From Clostridiaceae bacterium (GTDB lineage: Bacteria > Bacillota > Clostridia > Oscillospirales > Acutalibacteraceae): a stretch of DNA of 16,430 nucleotides. Under the pieces are notes generated by a model that was not told the origin of the DNA, searched no databases, and saw only the letters and a list, made by a program, of their open reading frames with translations. The stretch is taken from NCBI GenBank assembly GCA_904501705.1, contig CAJGCA010000036.1, forward strand, positions 1 to 16,430, given 5' to 3'. This document shows positions 15,349 to 16,430 of the stretch, piece by piece (the first letter of the stretch is position 1; the number at the start of each line of letters is the position of its first letter). Position numbers and translations under genes: made by a program.

Positions 15349-15377
15349 AAACCACGCTGTAAGAAAACAGCCTATAT

Positions 15378-15451
15378 GCGGGTGTAGTTCAGTGGTAGAA
15401 CCCCAGCCTTCCAAGCTGGTTGTGTGGGTTCGATTCCCATCACCCGCTCCA
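15378..15451 (+). tRNA. tRNA-Gly (anticodon TCC)
   Basis: The acceptor arms GCGGGTG (15378-15384) and CACCCGC (15441-15447) pair fully. The discriminator is T15448 and CCA is encoded (15449-15451). The anticodon loop CTTCCAA has TCC at 15410-15412 and the T-arm carries GGTTCGATTCC. It reads glycine GGA codons (and GGG by wobble). It is first in a four-tRNA cluster. Confidence 0.95.
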
Positions 15452-15480
15452 AAGTGAACGTCCTGGGGGACAACGGATAC

Positions 15481-15557
<77 letters not shown>

Positions 15558-15561
15558 ATAT

Positions 15562-15640
15562 GGTGGGTGTAGCGTAGTTGGCCTAACGCGTCAGTTTGTG
15601 GCACTGAAGATCGTGGGTTCGAATCCCATCTCCCACCCCA
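15562..15640 (+). tRNA. tRNA-His (anticodon GTG)
   Basis: The anticodon GTG is at 15598-15600. The histidine identity elements are present: the extra G-1 (15562) opposite C73 (15637), with CCA at 15638-15640. The acceptor arm pairs except at position 6-67, where T15568 faces T15631. D-arm GCGT/ACGC, anticodon stem TCAGT/ACTGA and a T-arm with one G-T pair are intact. It begins only four bases after tRNA-Arg CCA. Confidence 0.93.
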
Positions 15641-15646
15641 CAAGAG

Positions 15647-15677
15647 ACAGGGACACTTGCTTGGCGAGTGTCCCTGT
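15647..15677 (+). other. Strong hairpin between tRNA-His and tRNA-Gln
   Basis: A 14-bp stem (15647-15660 with 15664-15677, one G-T pair) closes a three-base loop. It has no U-tract after it, so it is more likely a processing or partial attenuation element than a full terminator. No good promoter is seen between it and tRNA-Gln. Confidence 0.6.
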
Positions 15678-15714
15678 TATATAACAAATGACCGCCGTTG
15701 TGCGGTTGATATAT

Positions 15715-15788
15715 TGGGCTGTAGTCTAGCGGTAGGACACGTGACTTTGACTCACGCCGTGGTGGTTCAACTCCACCCAGCCCAGCCA
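15715..15788 (+). tRNA. tRNA-Gln (anticodon TTG)
   Basis: The acceptor arms TGGGCTG (15715-15721) and CAGCCCA (15778-15784) pair fully, with the weak U1-A72 pair typical of tRNA-Gln. Discriminator G15785, CCA 15786-15788. The anticodon TTG is at 15747-15749 and reads CAA. A terminator stem starts inside its 3' end. Confidence 0.95.
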
Positions 15789-15827
15789 ACACAAAAGGCA
15801 CCCGCAAGGGTGCCTTTTGTGTTGGCT
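15784..15827 (+). terminator. Terminator of the tRNA operon, overlapping the tRNA-Gln 3' end
   Basis: A perfect 20-bp stem pairs 15784-15803 with 15808-15827 around GCAA. The core (AAAAGGCACCC / GGGTGCCTTTT) looks like a normal terminator. The outer base pairs take in A72, the discriminator and the CCA of tRNA-Gln. Confidence 0.8.
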
Positions 15828-15831
15828 AGAC

Positions 15832-15900
15832 TGGGTTAGAGATAGAGACCGCAGCAAGGCGAAGCCGGCTGCAGTGGTTACAACTCCACCGCCGTTTCCG
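15832..15900 (+). pseudogene. Degenerate tRNA-like sequence, possible tRNA-Gln remnant
   Basis: The segment 15874-15890 (GTGGTTACAACTCCACC) differs from the T-arm of tRNA-Gln (15762-15777) by one inserted A, and the segment opens with TGGG as tRNA-Gln does. The total length (about 69) fits a tRNA, and a terminator follows as in the real gene. The acceptor ends no longer pair and no anticodon arm is clear, although a GCAGC/GCTGC hairpin (15851-15872) exists. It is a remnant at best; an unrelated small structured RNA is possible. Confidence 0.3.
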
Positions 15901-15909
15901 ATTTTAAGG

Positions 15910-15936
15910 CATCCCTCGTGGGTGCTGTTTCTTTTT
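15910..15936 (+). terminator. Probable terminator upstream of deoC
   Basis: CATCCC (15910-15915) pairs with GGGTG (15920-15924) around TCGT with one bulged base, followed by a T-rich tract to 15936. It resembles the tRNA-operon terminator in sequence. Confidence 0.55.
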
Positions 15937-15937
15937 G

Positions 15938-15966
15938 TGGACATTTCGGATAAATGATGGTAAAAT
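15938..15966 (+). promoter_or_regulatory. Probable promoter of deoC
   Basis: TGGACA (15938-15943), 17-bp spacer, TAAAAT (15961-15966). The predicted start is near 15973, about 36 bp before the ATG. No clear repressor operator is visible. Confidence 0.55.
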
Positions 15967-16008
15967 ATAGATACTAAACATATCCATTTACGGAAAGGCG
16001 GTATTCCA

Positions 16009-16430
16009 ATGGACACGAAAGGCATTCTCGCACGGGTGGATCACACCCTGCTTGCGCAGACCGCGACCTGGGACGAGGTGCGCGCGATCTGCGACGACGG
16101 GCTGCGGTATGCGACCGCGTCGGTGTGCATCCCCGCCTGCTATGTCAAGCAGGCGAAGGACTATGTCGGCGATCGGCTCGCGATCTGCACCGTCATCGGC
16201 TTCCCCAACGGCTATTCCACTACCGCCGCCAAATGCTTTGAGGCGCGCGACGCGGTGGCGAACGGCGCGGACGAAATCGATATGGTCATTAACGTCGGCT
16301 GGGTAAAGAGCGGTCTGCTCGACGAGGTGCGCGCGGAGATCGCGGCGGTGAAGGCGGCTTGTGGCGGAAAACTGCTCAAGGTCATCATCGAGACCTGCCT
16401 GCTCACCGAGGAAGAGAAAATCGCGATGTG
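16009..16430 (+). CDS. deoC: Deoxyribose-phosphate aldolase DeoC (partial, 3' end outside window)
   Basis: DeoC splits 2-deoxyribose-5-phosphate into glyceraldehyde-3-phosphate and acetaldehyde in deoxynucleoside breakdown. The first 140 residues are present. They match the class I aldolase TIM barrel from its first strand: ILARVDHTLL, SVCIPACYV, CTVIGFPNGYSTTAAK, DEIDMVINVGWVKSG, and LLKVIIETCLLTEEEK. Asp91 fits the catalytic Asp of the family (Asp102 in E. coli). The Schiff-base lysine lies further on, beyond the window. The ribosome binding site AAAGGCGG ends about 8 bases before the ATG at 16009. The reading frame is open to the edge with no disruption. Confidence 0.93.
   Translation, partial: MDTKGILARVDHTLLAQTATWDEVRAICDDGLRYATASVCIPACYVKQAKDYVGDRLAICTVIGFPNGYSTTAAKCFEARDAVANGADEIDMVINVGWVKSGLLDEVRAEIAAVKAACGGKLLKVIIETCLLTEEEKIAM

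Overview
The window reads as a chromosomal piece of a GC-rich Firmicute, most likely class Clostridia (Oscillospirales/Ruminococcaceae-like). The support is indirect: AGGAGG-type ribosome binding sites, sigma-A promoters with 17-bp spacers, CCA-encoded tRNAs, a membrane pyrophosphatase of the K+-dependent type, and a GldA/F/G-like ABC operon. Most coding DNA is GC-rich. The first gene is clearly AT-rich and stands apart.

Layout. 1-250: a strong terminator with a GAAA loop, then an ordered array of seven small hairpins separated by GTGAAAT on the left and ATTTCAC on the right. 256-1608: a promoter and an AT-rich lipoprotein gene with a Ser/Thr/Asn linker and a beta-propeller-like domain. 1609-1913: a terminator, an 11-bp tandem repeat and the next promoter. 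1914-3881: alanyl-tRNA editing protein AlaX and a YebC/TACO1-family protein, each with its own promoter, ending in back-to-back terminators. 3967-6051 (minus): membrane-bound pyrophosphatase with a consensus promoter. 6339-9855: an RlmB-like 23S rRNA 2'-O-methyltransferase, then a 901-residue membrane protein with the eight-helix layout of a P1B-type ATPase and a long acidic N-terminus, but almost none of the catalytic motifs. 9916-14937 (minus): a tightly coupled four-gene operon (ABC ATPase, ABC-2 permease, GldG-like protein, DUF4340-like protein). 15058-15265: a minus-strand promoter region with three TATAAT boxes exactly 10 bp apart and a possible small ORF. 15320-15827: a tRNA operon (Gly-TCC, Arg-TCT, His-GTG, Gln-TTG) ending in a hairpin that absorbs the 3' end of tRNA-Gln. 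15832-15936: a degenerate tRNA-like stretch and a second terminator. 16009 to the end: deoC, cut by the window edge.

How it fits together. Much of the window is translation housekeeping (AlaX editing, YebC, RlmB, tRNAs) together with energy coupling (pyrophosphatase) and nucleoside catabolism (DeoC). Two membrane systems have no obvious assigned role: the Gld-like ABC complex and the pseudo-P-type ATPase. The pseudo-ATPase and the hairpin array are the most unusual objects here. All family assignments come from reading motifs by eye; no searches were run.
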